10,761 nt of DNA from Lutibacter sp. (GCA_004195315.1 SDWL01000035.1:1-10761); one strand, 5' to 3'. Counted from the first letter of the stretch, positions 1-7,271 are shown. Numbers and translations: made by a program. Notes: generated by a model not told the origin, from the sequence alone.

Positions 1-701
1 GAACTTCTTCTGCTTAAAACAGTTGAATTTGCTACATTAGACCTTCTTGTATTAGTATTGTAAGTTGTTCTTTTCCCATAACTGTCATATCTATTATAAC
101 GATTGTATGAATAATTTGGGCTGTAATAATTATTATAAGGAGAGTAGCTATAATATGGATAATAGTTTCCGTAATAACCATACTCATAATAAGGATAGTT
201 ATAACCATAGTAATTGTATGAGTAGTTATAAGGGTTATAATATCTCCAAGGTGAATAAAAATTTGAATAATAAGGATTGTAATTATGATATGGGTAGTAA
301 AAAGGGCTGTGCCAGTAATATCCTGAACTTGCAAAACCAGAATTTATATTAATAACTACATTGTCAGTATATTCCCAAGGAGTATCATAATCGTTATAAA
401 TAGTGTCATTTTCAACTTGGCCATCTTCATAATAATATTCATCAATATTAGTAAAGGTGTCTTCATCTTTTAAATTTTGAAGATCATCAAGTTGATGAGC
501 AAAATAATCTTTATCAAAATTAGAATTGTTTTCAACAATAACTACTTCTTGTTGGTTTTGATTTCTTGAGGAAGAATAAATACCATCATCATCATTATAG
601 TATGCACTTTGATAAGTACCACAAGAATATAAACTTACCATTAGTACTACTAATAGACTAATTTGTGAGTTTTTTCGGTCAATTATTTTTGAAACTTCCA
701 T
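1..701 (-). CDS. Tyr/Asn-rich putative outer-membrane lipoprotein, C-terminus cut by the window edge
   Basis: Function unknown. The frame stays open from the ATG at 701 to the window edge, giving 233 codons without a stop; an in-frame TAA lies a few codons upstream and no earlier ATG exists, so this start is well placed. Residues 1-27 form a lipoprotein signal peptide: charged N-region (K5, R9, K10), hydrophobic stretch 14-25 and a lipobox-like LYSC with Cys27 as the probable lipidated residue. Residues about 28-133 are acidic and rich in Asp, Glu and Asn. Residues about 134-209 are extremely tyrosine-rich (about 34 Tyr of 76) with Asn, Pro, Ser and Gly, in runs such as YYGYNYPYY. After that the chain turns basic (several Arg pairs). 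It is divergent from proS. Inference: a surface-exposed or periplasm-facing lipoprotein. No catalytic motif is visible, and composition-driven database hits would not be informative about function. Confidence 0.85.
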   Translation of the reverse strand, partial: MEVSKIIDRKNSQISLLVVLMVSLYSCGTYQSAYYNDDDGIYSSSRNQNQQEVVIVENNSNFDKDYFAHQLDDLQNLKDEDTFTNIDEYYYEDGQVENDTIYNDYDTPWEYTDNVVININSGFASSGYYWHSPFYYPYHNYNPYYSNFYSPWRYYNPYNYSYNYYGYNYPYYEYGYYGNYYPYYSYSPYNNYYSPNYSYNRYNRYDSYGKRTTYNTNTRRSNVANSTVLSRRS

Positions 702-719
702 AATCAGTTGTAATTTTTA

Positions 720-750
720 TTGTTGAACTATTTAAAAAGAATTAGTTTTG
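720..750 (+). promoter_or_regulatory. Candidate Bacteroidota-type promoter of proS
   Basis: TAGTTTTG at 743-750 matches the -7 consensus TAnnTTTG, and two TTG triplets at 720-722 and 723-725 lie 20 and 17 nt upstream, about where the -33 element is expected. Transcription would start near 757, giving a leader of about 50 nt before the ATG at 807. This argues against translation from the upstream TTG at 720, which would fall inside the promoter. Inferred from consensus only. Confidence 0.5.
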
Positions 751-759
751 TCGAAATTA

Positions 760-780
760 ATCTTTTTATTATAAAAAGAT
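760..780. repeat. Perfect 21-bp AT-rich palindrome in the proS leader
   Basis: ATCTTTTTAT at 760-769 and ATAAAAAGAT at 771-780 are exact reverse complements around a single T. It lies just downstream of the predicted proS transcription start and between two divergent genes. With a one-base spacer it is more plausible as a protein-binding site than as an RNA hairpin; only two G:C pairs are present, so chance in this AT-rich DNA is possible. Confidence 0.5.
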
Positions 781-806
781 GCAATATTTATGCCAAACCT
801 TTAATT

Positions 807-2282
807 ATGAGTAAGAAATTAACAAAGAGAGAAGATGACTATTCAAAATGGTATAATGAACTAGTTGTAAAGGCAGATTTAGCTGAAAATTCAGGTGTAA
901 GGGGCTGTATGGTTATTAAACCATATGGTTATGCAATTTGGGAAAAAATGCAAGCTGAATTAGACAAAAAGTTTAAAGAAACTGGTCATGAAAATGCATA
1001 TTTTCCTTTATTTATACCTAAATCATTTTTAAGTAAAGAAGCAGCTCATGTAGATGGATTTGCAAAAGAATGTGCAGTAGTAACGCATTACAGGCTTAAA
1101 AATGCTGAAGATGGAAGTGGATTAATTGTTGATCCAGACGCTAAATTAGAAGAAGAATTAATTGTTCGCCCAACTTCAGAAACAATTATTTGGGATACCT
1201 ACAGAAGATGGATTGAATCATACAGAGATTTACCATTATTAATAAATCAATGGGCAAATGTTGTGCGTTGGGAAATGCGTACTAGATTGTTTTTACGAAC
1301 TGCTGAGTTCTTATGGCAAGAAGGTCATACGGCACATGCAACTAAAAATGAAGCTGTTACAGAAGCAGAATTGATATTAGATATTTATGCTGATTTTGCT
1401 GAAAAATATATGGCAATGCCAGTTATTAAAGGTTTAAAAACTGAAGCTGAACGCTTTGCAGGTGCTGTTGAAACATACTGTATTGAAGGTTTAATGCAAG
1501 ATGGAAAAGCTTTACAAGCCGGGACTTCACATTTTTTAGGCCAAAATTTTGCTAAAGCATTTGATGTTCAATTTACTTCAAAAGAAGGAAAACGAGAACA
1601 CGTTTGGGCAACATCTTGGGGTGTTTCAACTCGTTTAATGGGTGCTTTAATTATGACACACTCAGATGATTTAGGATTAGTATTACCTCCAAATCTGGCA
1701 CCAATTCAGGTTGTAATTATTCCAATTCATAGAAATGATGAACAATTAGATGCAATTTCAGTAAAAGTAAATGAAATTGTAAAAGAGTTGCGTAAGAAAG
1801 GAGTTTCTGTAAAATTTGATAATAGAACAACATACAAGCCAGGTTGGAAATTCGCTCAGTATGAATTAAAAGGAGTTCCGTTAAGAATTGCTATGGGTCC
1901 AAGAGATCTTGAAGAAGGAACGCTTGAAATTGCTCGTAGAGATACGCTGGAGAAGAAAAGTATATCTCAAGATGATGTAGTTAGTTATGTAGAAAAAACA
2001 TTAGAAGATATTCAGAATAATTTATTTAATAAAGCTTTAGATTATAGAGAATCTCATATTACTGAAGTAAATACACTTGAAGAATTTAAAGATGTTTTAG
2101 AAAATAAAGCAGGGTTTGTTTCAGCTCATTGGGATGGGACAAAAGAAACTGAAGAAAAAATTAAAGATTTAACAAAAGCAACGATTAGATGTATTCCTTT
2201 AAATAATAAAATTGAAGAGGGAAAGTGCGTTTTTTCTGGGGAAAAATCAACTCAGAGAGTTTTATTTGCAAAAGCTTATTAA
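807..2282 (+). CDS. proS: Prolyl-tRNA synthetase, eukaryote/archaeon-like type
   Basis: Charges tRNA-Pro with proline in the cytoplasm (class II aminoacyl-tRNA synthetase). The 491-residue protein starts MSKKLTKREDDYSKWYNELV, the usual beginning in Bacteroidota; the frame extends upstream to a TTG at 720, but that part shows no family similarity and overlaps the candidate promoter. Class II landmarks visible: RPTSETII (121-128), the motif 2 region with RTAEFLWQEGHTAHAT (164-179), and motif 3 GVSTRLMGAL (272-281). An anticodon-binding domain follows from about 298, then a C-terminal extension ending in Tyr491, typical of the short ProRS class that lacks the bacterial editing insertion between motifs 2 and 3. 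Only two Cys (462, 474) remain in the C-terminal domain, which in some relatives carries a four-Cys zinc site. It stands alone on this strand; the tRNA-Glu promoter begins 14 nt after its stop. Confidence 0.97.
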   Translation: MSKKLTKREDDYSKWYNELVVKADLAENSGVRGCMVIKPYGYAIWEKMQAELDKKFKETGHENAYFPLFIPKSFLSKEAAHVDGFAKECAVVTHYRLKNAEDGSGLIVDPDAKLEEELIVRPTSETIIWDTYRRWIESYRDLPLLINQWANVVRWEMRTRLFLRTAEFLWQEGHTAHATKNEAVTEAELILDIYADFAEKYMAMPVIKGLKTEAERFAGAVETYCIEGLMQDGKALQAGTSHFLGQNFAKAFDVQFTSKEGKREHVWATSWGVSTRLMGALIMTHSDDLGLVLPPNLAPIQVVIIPIHRNDEQLDAISVKVNEIVKELRKKGVSVKFDNRTTYKPGWKFAQYELKGVPLRIAMGPRDLEEGTLEIARRDTLEKKSISQDDVVSYVEKTLEDIQNNLFNKALDYRESHITEVNTLEEFKDVLENKAGFVSAHWDGTKETEEKIKDLTKATIRCIPLNNKIEEGKCVFSGEKSTQRVLFAKAY

Positions 2283-2296
2283 TTTTTTAAAAAAAG

Positions 2297-2327
2297 TTTT
2301 GCAGATTGAAAAATAGTTGTATTTTTG
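2297..2327 (+). promoter_or_regulatory. Strong Bacteroidota-type promoter for tRNA-Glu and rpsT
   Basis: TTTTG (2297-2301), 18 nt, TATTTTTG (2320-2327) followed by C. This is a full match to the Bacteroidota housekeeping promoter (-33 TTTG/TTG, -7 TAnnTTTG), in the form common for stable-RNA genes of flavobacteria. An A-tract lies directly upstream (2289-2295) and could act like an UP element. Predicted start about 2333-2335, some 35 nt before the mature tRNA 5' end. Confidence 0.8.
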
Positions 2328-2368
2328 CATCCGCAATGACGAAATACTGTCATCGTAAAAAACAAAGC

Positions 2369-2440
2369 GGTCCGTTCGTCTAGGGGTTAGGACGCATGGT
2401 TTTCATCCATGTAACAGGGGTTCGATTCCCCTACGGACTA
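2369..2440 (+). tRNA. tRNA-Glu (anticodon TTC)
   Basis: The cloverleaf can be drawn by eye. The acceptor stem GGTCCGT (2369-2375) pairs with ACGGACT (2433-2439), with a G:U closing pair and discriminator A2440. The D arm contains the TCTAGGGGTTAGGA segment. The anticodon stem CATGG/CCATG encloses loop TTTTCAT, with anticodon TTC at 2402-2404. The T arm CAGGGGTTCGATTCCCCTA has a 5-bp stem and the TTCGAT loop. No CCA is encoded after the discriminator (CAA follows), so CCA must be added after transcription. The acceptor and arm sequences closely resemble E. coli tRNA-Glu. Confidence 0.97.
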
Positions 2441-2469
2441 CAAGTAAGAAATTAATTAAAAAATTAAAA

Positions 2470-2721
2470 ATGGCAAATCATAAGTCAGCATTAAAGAGAA
2501 TTAGAGCAAATCGCGTTAAGCAATTAAGAAATAAATATCAGCATAAAACAACTCGTAATGCTGTTAGAGATTTACGTGCTGCGACTGAAAAGAAAGATGC
2601 TGAGGAATTATTTCCAAAAGTGATTTCAATGCTAGATAAGTTAGCAAAAAATAATGTCATTCACAAAAACAAGGCAAGTAATTTAAAATCTAAATTAGCT
2701 AAGCACGTAGCTTCAATTTAA
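2470..2721 (+). CDS. rpsT: 30S ribosomal protein S20
   Basis: Primary 16S-rRNA-binding protein of the small ribosomal subunit. The 83-residue basic protein begins MANHKSALKRIRANRVKQLR, the signature S20 N-terminus, and has the expected length and the long, Lys/Arg/Ala-rich helical character throughout. The ATG is preceded by an A-rich, Shine-Dalgarno-free leader, as usual in Bacteroidota. It begins 29 nt after tRNA-Glu with no promoter or terminator recognisable between them, so both probably come from one transcript and the S20 mRNA would be released by tRNA 3' processing. The hairpin at 2742-2769 ends the unit. Confidence 0.97.
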   Translation: MANHKSALKRIRANRVKQLRNKYQHKTTRNAVRDLRAATEKKDAEELFPKVISMLDKLAKNNVIHKNKASNLKSKLAKHVASI

Positions 2722-2741
2722 TTTTAACTCATAATATATTT

Positions 2742-2769
2742 AAAAAGCATCCTGAAAAGGATGCTTTTT
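2742..2769. terminator. Bidirectional intrinsic terminator between rpsT and rodA
   Basis: AAAAAGCATCC (2742-2752), loop TGAAAA, GGATGCTTTTT (2759-2769), with further T's on the plus strand. The 11-bp stem is A-flanked on one side and T-flanked on the other, so it reads as a terminator in both directions: for rpsT on plus (21 nt after the stop) and for the mre operon on minus (27 nt after the rodA stop). Confidence 0.9.
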
Positions 2770-2795
2770 TGTTTTATATCAATTTCAAAATAGTA

Positions 2796-4073
2796 CTACC
2801 ATTCATAAGACCTATTAGCGTCTAGCCTAATAAAAATGAAGAGTAACACTGTAAATCCCCAAAGAGCTGAACCTCCATAGCTAAAAAAAGGTAATGGAAT
2901 TCCAATTGTTGGCAACAAACCTAAAACCATACCTATATTTATGGTAAAGTGTGTGAAAAATATAGCAGCTATACTGTAGCCATATACTCTACTGAATTTT
3001 GATTTTTGTCTTTCCGCAATATGAATTATTCGTAATGTAAAGAAGATGAAAATTAGTATAACTAATGAAGTTCCAATAAATCCCCATTCTTCGCCAACAG
3101 TTGTAAATATATAATCAGTTTGTTGCTCTGGCACAAAATTACCTTGGGTACGCTCGCCATCTAAAAATCCTTTACCTGATAAACCACCAGAAGCAATAGT
3201 TGTAACAGATTGGTTAGTATTGTACCCTATACTTTTTATATCTGTTGTTTTACCTAATAGAATGTCAAATCTATCTCTATGGCGTTGTTCAAAAACCTTA
3301 TTAAAAACTAAGTCTACACTTATAATAAAAAGCGTAGAAGCTAAATAGATTCCTAAAATTTTAAGCCAACCTTTTTTTAGCGCTTTTTTCCTGTAAAAAT
3401 TAAATAATAACAGAATTATAAATAATAATAATAATGAACCTATAAGTACATATAAATAGCCAAAATATAATGTGATTATAAAAAGAAATATAGCAACAAA
3501 ACCAATAGTAATATAATAAATAGGTAAACCTTCTCTATACAATACAAAAATAAATGCTGAATAAACTAGCGCTGAACCAGGATCAGGTTGTAGAGTAATA
3601 AGAATTGCAGGAAATAATAAAATGAGAAATGCTTGTATTTGAGTATTCCATTTTTTTAGGTTGAACTGCTTATCACTTAATAATTTTGCTATAGCTAATG
3701 CAGTTGTAGCTTTTACAAATTCTGAAGGCTGAATACTAATACCACCTAAATCGTACCAAGAAGTAGCGCCATTTATGTTTTTACCTAATATGAATAGACC
3801 TATTAATGATATTAAACTTATTAAATAAATAATTGAAGCAAAATTCTCATAAAATTTAGTTTCAAACATTAAAATTAAAAGAATAATAGGAAAACTAAAT
3901 CCAATCCAAATAAGCTGCTTTCCATATTCTGTTGAAAAGTTAATTAAACTAATTTGCTTGTCAGTAACAGTTGCAGAATAAATATTTATCCATCCTATAA
4001 AAATAAGGATAAAATAAAAGAGGATGAGTATCCAATCAATTCCATAAAATATGTTAGTTTTTCTAATTCTCAA
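2796..4073 (-). CDS. rodA: Rod-shape SEDS peptidoglycan glycosyltransferase RodA
   Basis: Polytopic membrane enzyme that polymerises lipid II into glycan strands for cell elongation, working with PBP2. The 425-residue sequence is hydrophobic throughout and carries SEDS motifs: SWYDLGGISIQPSEFVK (105-121), LQPDPGSA (161-168), ASGGLSGKGFLDG (294-306), VPEQQTDYIF (314-323) and PLPFFSYGG (393-401). Asp320 aligns with the essential Asp of the HTDFIF region of E. coli RodA. It is about 55 residues longer than E. coli RodA (370); the excess lies in the middle (about 180-262), which holds extra hydrophobic stretches split by a short Lys-rich segment. The start is TTG at 4073, the only good candidate near the conserved N-terminus (IDW...GWINIYSA); no in-frame ATG is nearby. 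It overlaps the PBP2 stop by 11 nt, so translational coupling is likely. Last gene of the operon. Confidence 0.95.
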   Translation of the reverse strand: MRIRKTNIFYGIDWILILFYFILIFIGWINIYSATVTDKQISLINFSTEYGKQLIWIGFSFPIILLILMFETKFYENFASIIYLISLISLIGLFILGKNINGATSWYDLGGISIQPSEFVKATTALAIAKLLSDKQFNLKKWNTQIQAFLILLFPAILITLQPDPGSALVYSAFIFVLYREGLPIYYITIGFVAIFLFIITLYFGYLYVLIGSLLLLFIILLLFNFYRKKALKKGWLKILGIYLASTLFIISVDLVFNKVFEQRHRDRFDILLGKTTDIKSIGYNTNQSVTTIASGGLSGKGFLDGERTQGNFVPEQQTDYIFTTVGEEWGFIGTSLVILIFIFFTLRIIHIAERQKSKFSRVYGYSIAAIFFTHFTINIGMVLGLLPTIGIPLPFFSYGGSALWGFTVLLFIFIRLDANRSYEW

Positions 4074-5919
4074 TTTTTATAGTTTCAATTAATTGTTTGT
4101 TATATTCATCTTGTAAACTCCCATTAAGCATACGTTGTTCTTCCCAAGGTTTTAGGGTTTCTCCATTTAAATATTTTTCAATCATTAAACTAGCAATTGG
4201 TCCAGCCCATCTAGACCCCCAATAACCGTTTTCAACAAAAACAGCAATTGCTATTTTAGGATTGTCTTTTGGTGCAAAGGCTATAAAAATTGAGTGATCT
4301 TGTCCATGTGGATTTTCAGAAGTTCCTGTTTTTCCGCAAATTTCAATTCCTTTAACTTTAGACCAATGTGCAGTACCATTTGGATTTTCAAATACATCAA
4401 ACAACCCTTCAATTATGGGTTCAAAATGTTCTTTATCAATAGTAGTTTGTTTTAGCGTTGTAAATTTAGAATCTAGGTTTTTGTCTTTAATACTTTTTAC
4501 AATGTGAGGAGTAAAATAAGTGCCTTTATTTGCAACTATTGCAGTCATGTTAGCTAATTGGATGGGTGTAGTTAATATTTCACCTTGACCAATAGCATTT
4601 GAGATTGTAGTAGCAGCTCTCCATCCTCCATTTGGATAATACCGTTTGTAAAAATTTCCGTCAGGAATTAAGCCTTTTTGCCCAACAGATAAATCGTTAT
4701 TTAAAAAATTTCCTAAACCAAAACTTTCAACATGATTACTCCATGCATTCATTCCATCAGTTGGAGTAGGATATTTCTCTATAGTTTTTCTGTAAGCATT
4801 TGAAAAGTAACTATTACAAGATCTATAAATAGCTTTGTTTAACTGAACAGGGCTGCCATGAGTTCCGCAATGACATCTCATGAAAGCTTCTTCTCTAATT
4901 CCATATCTATAACCTCCAAAACACTTAATGGATGTATTAGTATCAATAACATTCTCTTGTAATGCTACTAATGCTGAAATAACTTTAAAAGGAGATCCTG
5001 GAGGGTATTGCGCTTGTAAACCTCTGTCTAATAAAGGTCTGCTAATAGTATCAAGATAAAGTTTTGTAAAATTTTTTGAACGCTCTCTTCCAACCATTAA
5101 ATTAGGATTGTAAGTTGGAGTTGAAACCATAGCTAATATTTCTCCAGTTGAAGGTTCTATAGCAACAATTCCACCGCGTTTATTCGCCATTAGAGATTCT
5201 CCGTATTGTTGTAATTTAGAATCGATTGTTAATGTTAAGTCTTTACCAGGTATAGGTAATGTATCATAAATTTCATTTTTATAAGAGCCAATTTCTTTGT
5301 TGAATCTGTCTCGTTGAATATATTTAACACCTTTGGTACCACGTAAAATATTTTCATATGTTTTTTCTACTCCCGCAGTTCCTATTAATTCACCTAATTG
5401 ATAGTTAGGATTTTTCTTAATTAAGTCTTCATTTACTTCACTTATATAACCTAATACATTTGGTGCAGAATTTAAAGGATACTTTCTTAATAATCGTTTT
5501 TGAATATAAAACCCCTTAAATTTATACATTTTCTCTTGTAAATAAGCATAATCATTTTTTGATAATTGAGCTAAAAACGTAGAAGGGATTCTTGTGGAAT
5601 AGCGTTTTGCTTTATTTAAGCTTTTTATAAAACCTTGTTTATTTATGTTAAGTAATGAACAAAACTCTAAAGTATCTAAAGGTTTTACTTCTCGGGGAAT
5701 TACCATAATATCATAAGATAATTGGTTGGCAACTAACAAAACACCGTTTCTATCATAAATATAACCTCTTTCAGGATAGTCATACATTACTTTTACTGCC
5801 GAATTGTTAACAGTTGGCTTATTATATGTATTGTTTATTACTTGTAAATAAAAGAGGCGTATTATAAAAATGATGCCGGTAAAAATAATGATAAAGGATA
5901 ATAAGCCCGTTCTTTTCAT
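4063..5919 (-). CDS. mrdA: Penicillin-binding protein 2, elongation-specific peptidoglycan D,D-transpeptidase
   Basis: Class B PBP that crosslinks the glycan strands made by RodA; anchored in the inner membrane with the catalytic domain in the periplasm. The 618-residue protein has one N-terminal membrane helix (about 5-26), a dimerisation/pedestal domain starting with YPERGYIYDRNG (48-59) and containing GTAGVEKTYE (180-189), and a transpeptidase domain from about 250. The three active-site motifs are intact: S309-P-F-K312 in PPGSPFK, S367-C-N369 in YRSCNSYF, and K530-T-G-T in CGKTGTSE. Cys333, Cys349, His350, Cys351, His354 and Cys368 cluster between and at the first two motifs. The ATG directly follows the mreD TAA with no spacing, and the 3' end overlaps rodA, matching the conserved pairing of a SEDS polymerase with its class B PBP. 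The symbol follows E. coli usage (mrdA, also called pbpA). Confidence 0.95.
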   Translation of the reverse strand: MKRTGLLSFIIIFTGIIFIIRLFYLQVINNTYNKPTVNNSAVKVMYDYPERGYIYDRNGVLLVANQLSYDIMVIPREVKPLDTLEFCSLLNINKQGFIKSLNKAKRYSTRIPSTFLAQLSKNDYAYLQEKMYKFKGFYIQKRLLRKYPLNSAPNVLGYISEVNEDLIKKNPNYQLGELIGTAGVEKTYENILRGTKGVKYIQRDRFNKEIGSYKNEIYDTLPIPGKDLTLTIDSKLQQYGESLMANKRGGIVAIEPSTGEILAMVSTPTYNPNLMVGRERSKNFTKLYLDTISRPLLDRGLQAQYPPGSPFKVISALVALQENVIDTNTSIKCFGGYRYGIREEAFMRCHCGTHGSPVQLNKAIYRSCNSYFSNAYRKTIEKYPTPTDGMNAWSNHVESFGLGNFLNNDLSVGQKGLIPDGNFYKRYYPNGGWRAATTISNAIGQGEILTTPIQLANMTAIVANKGTYFTPHIVKSIKDKNLDSKFTTLKQTTIDKEHFEPIIEGLFDVFENPNGTAHWSKVKGIEICGKTGTSENPHGQDHSIFIAFAPKDNPKIAIAVFVENGYWGSRWAGPIASLMIEKYLNGETLKPWEEQRMLNGSLQDEYNKQLIETIKIEN

Positions 5920-6426
5920 TTATTTCTTTTTAACAAATAACAATATTCCTAAAATGCTTACTAGTATTGTAAATATACTGGTAAAAAAAGTATTAGAAAT
6001 TATAGTTGTAAAATCACTAAAGCTAAAGTATTCAAGCGAAAAAACTATAAAATGATGTATTATAGTTAACGTAGTTATATACAAAAATATTTTGTCTATT
6101 GAAAGAGCTCTTAAATTAAATAGGAGGTAATCAAAATCAGATTTTTTTAAAATAGCTTTTAATATAGGAAGTCTAATAAAAGCAATAAATAATGTTGCAG
6201 CAGCGTTAACACCTCCTGAGTCTGAAAAAAAATCAACGGAAAGCCCGAGTAAAAAACTAGCTATTAAAAATAAACTTTGACTTTTTCTAATGGGAAATAG
6301 AAATATCCATATTATATATGCGAAAGGATTTAAATAACCAAATAAGTTTATATGGTTTAAGACCAAAGCTTGTAAAAGCACTAAGCCTATAAAACGAATA
6401 CTATTTGAGAGTGTTAAATTATTCAT
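5920..6426 (-). CDS. mreD: Rod-shape-determining membrane protein MreD
   Basis: Small integral inner-membrane protein of the elongasome that associates with MreC; no enzymatic role is known. The 168-residue sequence is mostly hydrophobic, with about five or six candidate membrane segments (about 12-28, 33-46, 50-66, 73-88, 112-131, 145-165). The MreD-like motif GLSVDFFSDSGGVNAAAT (61-78) is present, and the length is usual for the family. It ends in three Lys. The ATG overlaps the mreC stop by 8 nt (ATGAATAA) and its TAA abuts the PBP2 ATG, so translation of the three genes is probably coupled. Sequence conservation in this family is weak; the call rests on the motif, membrane topology and position between mreC and PBP2. 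Confidence 0.92.
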   Translation of the reverse strand: MNNLTLSNSIRFIGLVLLQALVLNHINLFGYLNPFAYIIWIFLFPIRKSQSLFLIASFLLGLSVDFFSDSGGVNAAATLFIAFIRLPILKAILKKSDFDYLLFNLRALSIDKIFLYITTLTIIHHFIVFSLEYFSFSDFTTIISNTFFTSIFTILVSILGILLFVKKK

Positions 6427-7249
6427 TAGCCGTATTTTGTTCTAATTTTTTTTGTTCACTCTTTTGAAGGTTTCTAACAATTTGCACATAGCCAATAGCG
6501 CTCATATCATTAAATAATAATACATTTATTTGTTGATATTGGTTATTTTCAAAACGGAAATCCTTTATAACACCAATATTTACCCCTTCAGGAAATATGG
6601 CAGATTTTCCTCCTGTTATTACAGTATCACCAATTTTAATAACGGCTTGCCTTGGGATATCTATTAGTTGGGTTGTAGTGTGTGTTTTTCCATTCCAAAT
6701 TAAGGTGCCAAAATGATTCCTATTTTTTAAGCGAACATTTATTCTGGAATTATCATTTAAAATTGAAAGGACAGTTGAAAAATTTGAAGAAATGCTTTTA
6801 ATTACACCAATTACACCAGTACTATTTATAACGCCTAAATCAGAAGTTAATCCAGTGTTGGCTCCTTTGTTGATTGTTAAAGTGTTATTTCTTTTTGTAA
6901 AATTATTATTGATAACTTTCGCAACTGAATATTCATATTTTTGAAAGTATTTAGAGGAATCAATTATTTTATAACTATCGTAAGAGTAATTAATTTCTTT
7001 TTTGTCCAAAAGATTTTTTAAATGTACGTTTTCTTCAACTAAGAGTTTGTTTTCAGTTTTTAAAAGAAAAAATTCATTAATGGAATTTATTTTATTATAG
7101 AATCCTCCAGTAATAAAATTTGCAGAATTTACAAACTTACTAGTGTGATAAGAATGATATTGAATAGTAAATGCTAGAGCTATTATTTCTAACACTAAAA
7201 ACAGCAGAAAGTATCTAAATTTTGTAAGAAAGTAAATTATTTGCTGCAT
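6419..7249 (-). CDS. mreC: Rod-shape-determining protein MreC
   Basis: Bitopic periplasmic scaffold that links MreB/MreD to PBP2 and RodA and is thought to activate the synthase. The 276-residue protein has a short cytoplasmic N-terminus, one membrane helix (about 11-29), a coiled-coil-like stretch rich in Glu, Lys, Leu and Asn (about 55-85), and the beta-rich periplasmic domain. Family features: a GVIGVIKSISSNFSTVLSI segment (145-163), in which bound small residues alternate with Ile/Val, and GGKSAIFPEGVNIGVI (213-228), the MreC C-terminal hallmark. A polar Gln/Lys/Glu tail (262-276) follows. It starts 22 nt after mreB and overlaps mreD by 8 nt. No anomalies seen. Confidence 0.95.
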   Translation of the reverse strand: MQQIIYFLTKFRYFLLFLVLEIIALAFTIQYHSYHTSKFVNSANFITGGFYNKINSINEFFLLKTENKLLVEENVHLKNLLDKKEINYSYDSYKIIDSSKYFQKYEYSVAKVINNNFTKRNNTLTINKGANTGLTSDLGVINSTGVIGVIKSISSNFSTVLSILNDNSRINVRLKNRNHFGTLIWNGKTHTTTQLIDIPRQAVIKIGDTVITGGKSAIFPEGVNIGVIKDFRFENNQYQQINVLLFNDMSAIGYVQIVRNLQKSEQKKLEQNTANE

Positions 7250-7271
7250 ACACTTACTAAAAACAGTGAGA

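Noticed and set aside
32..352. Open frames on both strands over the left edge (Ile/Thr-rich minus frame, Asn/Tyr/Ser-rich plus frame)
   Set aside because: They are shadows of the Tyr-rich coding repeat, where TAT/TAC/AAT-rich codons leave other frames open by composition. The real frame has the signal peptide and lipobox.
720..806. N-terminal extension of proS from TTG 720
   Set aside because: The 29 extra residues are unlike any ProRS N-terminus, overlap the candidate promoter and contain the palindrome; ATG 807 gives the standard start.
5870..6055. Plus-strand frame of 61 codons across the PBP2/mreD junction
   Set aside because: Antisense shadow of two well-identified genes, with no family features and no promoter of the local type.
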